Positions 42,106 to 45,994 of a DNA stretch of 45,994 bases are shown here, piece by piece (positions within the stretch are counted from its first letter, which is position 1; each line of letters opens with the position of its first letter). The stretch is from positions 1 to 45,994 of the forward strand of contig JACRJN010000111.1 of the NCBI GenBank assembly GCA_016235675.1. The letters run 5' to 3'. The notes beneath the pieces were generated by a model that was given only the letters and a program-made list of their open reading frames with translations, was not told the origin of the DNA and ran no database searches. This DNA comes from Candidatus Schekmanbacteria bacterium (GTDB taxonomy: Bacteria > SZUA-182). The translations under genes and the position numbers were made by a program.

Positions 42106-42443
42106 TTTGATGTTTGTTGATGTTTCGGCGTGTCCCCACGCCGAAACAATTAAGGGGGAACGTTACCCCTTTTACAGTTTCGGTGTGAGGAGACACCGAA
42201 ACATCAAAACTGAAAAATGTCATTGCGAGCTTAAGCGAAGCAATCTCAGACGCACGCATGGAGATTGCTTCGCTCCGCTCGCAATAACGCTACGGGTCTC
42301 TTATTGAGAACGCTGCCAAAATTTTTGATGTTTGTTATTGTATCCCGTCTTTGGTAGCACAGGCTGGAAGCACATGACACAGGCAAGATGCCTGTGCTAC
42401 CGGATTAATCTTATAGCAGGGTATCAACAGGAGGTTGTTAAAT
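42106..42443. repeat. Palindrome cluster inside the heat-shock operon
   Basis: From left to right: a TGTTTCGGCGTG / CACGCCGAAACA hairpin (about 42120-42148), AAGGGG / CCCCTT, GTTTCGGTGT / ACACCGAAAC (42177-42202), an ATTGCGAG core at 42219-42288 with only a right outer arm (GGTCTCTTATTGAGAACGCT), then GGTAGCACAGGCTGG and ACAGGCAAGATGCCTGT hairpins to about 42402. The dnaK ribosome binding site AGGAGG follows at 42429-42434. The hairpins may tune grpE to dnaK read-through or RNA stability. No second CIRCE is present. Confidence 0.85.
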
Positions 42444-44369
<1,926 letters not shown>

Positions 44370-44377
44370 TGAGTAAC

Positions 44378-44405
44378 GAGGACTGAGGTATTAATCTCAG
44401 TCCTC
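44378..44405 (+). terminator. Hairpin after dnaK
   Basis: GAGGACTGAG and CTCAGTCCTC form a perfect 10-bp stem with an 8-base loop, 9 bases after the dnaK stop. There is no T-run, so it may be a partial terminator or an mRNA 3' protector before rsmE. Confidence 0.55.
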
Positions 44406-44424
44406 AGTCCTGAGCAACTACCTT

Positions 44425-45159
44425 ATGCCCTCCTTCTTCATCAACCCATCGGCAATCGTCGACGACGAGATCACCCTCGATCCGCAGGAATCGCACCATA
44501 TCCAACGCGTCCTGCGCCTGGACGTCGGCGATGAAATTATGCTCTTCGACGGTATCGGCAACAAATACTTAGCCGTCGTCACTTCAAACACATCTCAACA
44601 CGTTAAAGCTAAGCTATTACAAAAACAGACTCTTGAGCCATCATCGGTTAACCTTACCCTCATGCAATGCCTGCCGCGCCTGGATAAGATGGATTTGATC
44701 GTGCAAAAAGCGGTGGAACTGGGAGTCTCCCGCATCATCCCCGTCATCAGCCAACGCAGCCAGGCCGCACCTTTAGACCGACTGGCGGATAAGCAAACCC
44801 GCTGGCAGCGCATCGCCCAGGAAGCCGCCAAGCAATGCGGACAGCCGATCCCCCCGCGGGTCGAAAAAGCCCAAAAACTGCCAAGTCTGATAGATCAAAC
44901 CCCAGCCGACGCCCTCTGCATCGCCTGCCACGAAGTCACCCCCCACACCAGCCTGAAAACCCTGCTCCACCGCGTCCCCAACAGCCAAACCATCAACCTG
45001 CTGATCGGCTCCGAAGGCGGCCTCACCCCCGATGAAGCGGATGAACTGCACCGCCACGGATGGAAACTCGCCGCCCTCGGTCCCCGCATCCTGCGCTCCG
45101 AGACCGCCGCCATCACCGCCCTGGGGATTATTCAATATGAGTTGGGGGATTGGGAGTAA
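44425..45159 (+). CDS. rsmE: 16S rRNA (uracil-1498-N3)-methyltransferase RsmE
   Basis: 244 residues. The N-terminal PUA-like domain has PQESHHIQRVLRLDVGDEIM. The SPOUT domain follows with LPRLDKMDLIVQKAVELGVS, IIPVISQRSQAAPLD and the SAM-binding knot INLLIGSEGGLTPDEADELH, GPRILRSETAAITALGIIQY. It methylates U1498 of 16S rRNA in the decoding region. The ATG at 44425 has a weak ribosome binding site. It is commonly near dnaK/dnaJ/prmA genes in other bacteria; here dnaJ and prmA are absent. Confidence 0.96.
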   Translation: MPSFFINPSAIVDDEITLDPQESHHIQRVLRLDVGDEIMLFDGIGNKYLAVVTSNTSQHVKAKLLQKQTLEPSSVNLTLMQCLPRLDKMDLIVQKAVELGVSRIIPVISQRSQAAPLDRLADKQTRWQRIAQEAAKQCGQPIPPRVEKAQKLPSLIDQTPADALCIACHEVTPHTSLKTLLHRVPNSQTINLLIGSEGGLTPDEADELHRHGWKLAALGPRILRSETAAITALGIIQYELGDWE

Positions 45160-45222
45160 TTTTTGGCTTGACAAATTCCTTCAATCCTTTTATCCTTACC
45201 TTAATCTTGAAAGGAGTTTTTT

Positions 45223-45681
45223 ATGCAAAAGGAACATTTTGAAATTCTGCTGGAACATATAGACAGTAATGTTGAATTAATCCTGGAAGGCCATGCTGTC
45301 TTAAATAAAAGGATTGACAACCTTGCCGGAGAAGTAAGAGATCTGCGTTCAGATTTTGAATTTTTAAAGAAAGAAAATGCCATAGCGCACAAAAATATTT
45401 TTAAAGAGCTAAAAGAAAATCGAAAAGAGCATAAAATCTTTCAACAAGAGCTAAAAGAACTCCGCCAAGAGACAAAAGACATCCGGAAAGAACTTGCCGA
45501 ATTCCGCCGGGAAAACGATGCCACTCATGCCGTTTTTATGGAAAAATTTAACGCAAATGATGCCGCTCACGCTGCTAACGCCGCCGTTCATGCCGTTTTT
45601 GAGAAAAAATTGGACGCCTACACTCAAGATGTATCCGATTTAAAAGCCAGAGTCACCCGTCTGGAAACCACATACCATTAA
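45223..45681 (+). CDS. Hypothetical coiled-coil protein
   Basis: 152 residues with a good ribosome binding site (AAAGGAGTTTTTT). It is strongly charged and helical throughout: HIDSNVELILEGHAVLNKRI, DNLAGEVRDLRSDFEFLKKE, then E/K-rich heptads (KELKENRKEHKIFQ, LKELRQETKDIRKELAEFRR). An A/H-rich stretch (NANDAAHAANAAVHAVFEKK) interrupts, and SDLKARVTRLETTYH ends it. No enzyme motif is visible. The layout suggests a homo-oligomeric coiled coil. It is separated from rsmE by 63 bases and probably has its own promoter (TTGACAAATTCC near 45168). Confidence 0.75.
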   Translation: MQKEHFEILLEHIDSNVELILEGHAVLNKRIDNLAGEVRDLRSDFEFLKKENAIAHKNIFKELKENRKEHKIFQQELKELRQETKDIRKELAEFRRENDATHAVFMEKFNANDAAHAANAAVHAVFEKKLDAYTQDVSDLKARVTRLETTYH

Positions 45682-45994
45682 ATGTTAATTCCCCCCTTTT
45701 TATCCCCCTGGAAATTTAACCAAAGACTAAATTTGGGGCAGGTAATTATTGCCGAAACGACGGCAAACACCCCTAGTGGTTCTACTGTAACCTGAGTTCG
45801 GGATAAGTTTATTGTAAATACAATAAGTTAGACATATCTGCAAATAATTTTCTCCTCTTTAGCAAAGAGGGGTGGGGGAGATTTTCTAATTGAAATCAAC
45901 CTTAAGTAATTATTCAAATACAGTATTTTATTGAAAAATATGATTTTTTTATGGAAGATTACCATATAAAAATCCCCCTTAATCCCCCTTTGCC
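45682..45994. repeat. Repeat element running off the window end
   Basis: No gene. CCTGAGTTCGGGATAAG at 45791-45807 is the same 17-base arm found at 24363-24379. From about 45851 the CTCTTTAGCAAAGAGGGG / GGGGAGATTTTCTAAT core of element E1 reappears, and the mirrored AATCCCCCTTAATCCCCC starts its right half at about 45970 before the sequence ends. Confidence 0.8.

Noticed and set aside
16232-42288. ATTGCGAG repeats as a CRISPR array
   Set aside because: Copies are kilobases apart, are themselves palindromes with variable centres, and there are no regular spacers or cas genes.

Overview
The window looks like part of a chromosome of an uncultured Gram-negative bacterium, probably from a candidate phylum. 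It has an outer-membrane efflux lipoprotein, two PEP-CTERM surface proteins, a CIRCE/HrcA-controlled hrcA-grpE-dnaK cluster, a C-x2-C type L28, and an rpsU / Nif3-like / dnaG / rpoD cluster. No gene fixes the phylum, so I do not name one. Coding is dense. Almost every longer intergenic gap is filled with palindromic repeats.

Region 1 (1-6200) is accessory DNA. It opens with the 3' end of an IS630-like transposase. A mobile-element module follows: a PD-(D/E)XK nuclease with Cas4-like cysteines, a one-helix membrane peptide, a weakly sigma-like protein (all minus strand), a ribbon-helix-helix/PIN toxin-antitoxin pair, and a large serine recombinase (plus strand). Two near-identical 36-nt sites, facing outward, precede the nuclease pair and the recombinase, so one regulator may control both. 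A nested wreck of two insertion sequences closes the region.

Region 2 (6200-16750, minus strand) is a surface-glycan or lipid-glycan locus. It contains a GT4 glycosyltransferase, several SAM methyltransferases, a phosphodiesterase/phosphatase-superfamily enzyme and two UPF0104-type membrane proteins. Its right half is decaying: a methyltransferase exists as one truncated copy and one scattered copy, and there are remains of a glycosyltransferase, an IS5-like transposase, a WRVR-type C-terminus and asnB.

Region 3 (17169-23111, minus strand) is a tetR - FtsX-like permease - ABC ATPase - HlyD-like fusion protein - TolC-like lipoprotein tripartite efflux operon, with repeat palindromes in every gap. 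A perfect palindrome sits between the -35 and -10 of the tetR promoter.

Region 4 (23374-45700) is mostly core genome: mfd between two PEP-CTERM genes, rpmB, an RNase H, a C4 zinc-ribbon/Nif3 pair, tRNA(CAT), rpoD, dnaG, a second Nif3-like gene, rpsU, a sensor histidine kinase, then hrcA-grpE-dnaK-rsmE and a small coiled-coil protein.

The most unusual signal is the repeat system. Nested palindromes are built from a few inner core families and several outer-arm families that occur in different combinations. Some are bounded by CTAGTAC/GTACTAG, and two of these abut while sharing a single CTAG.
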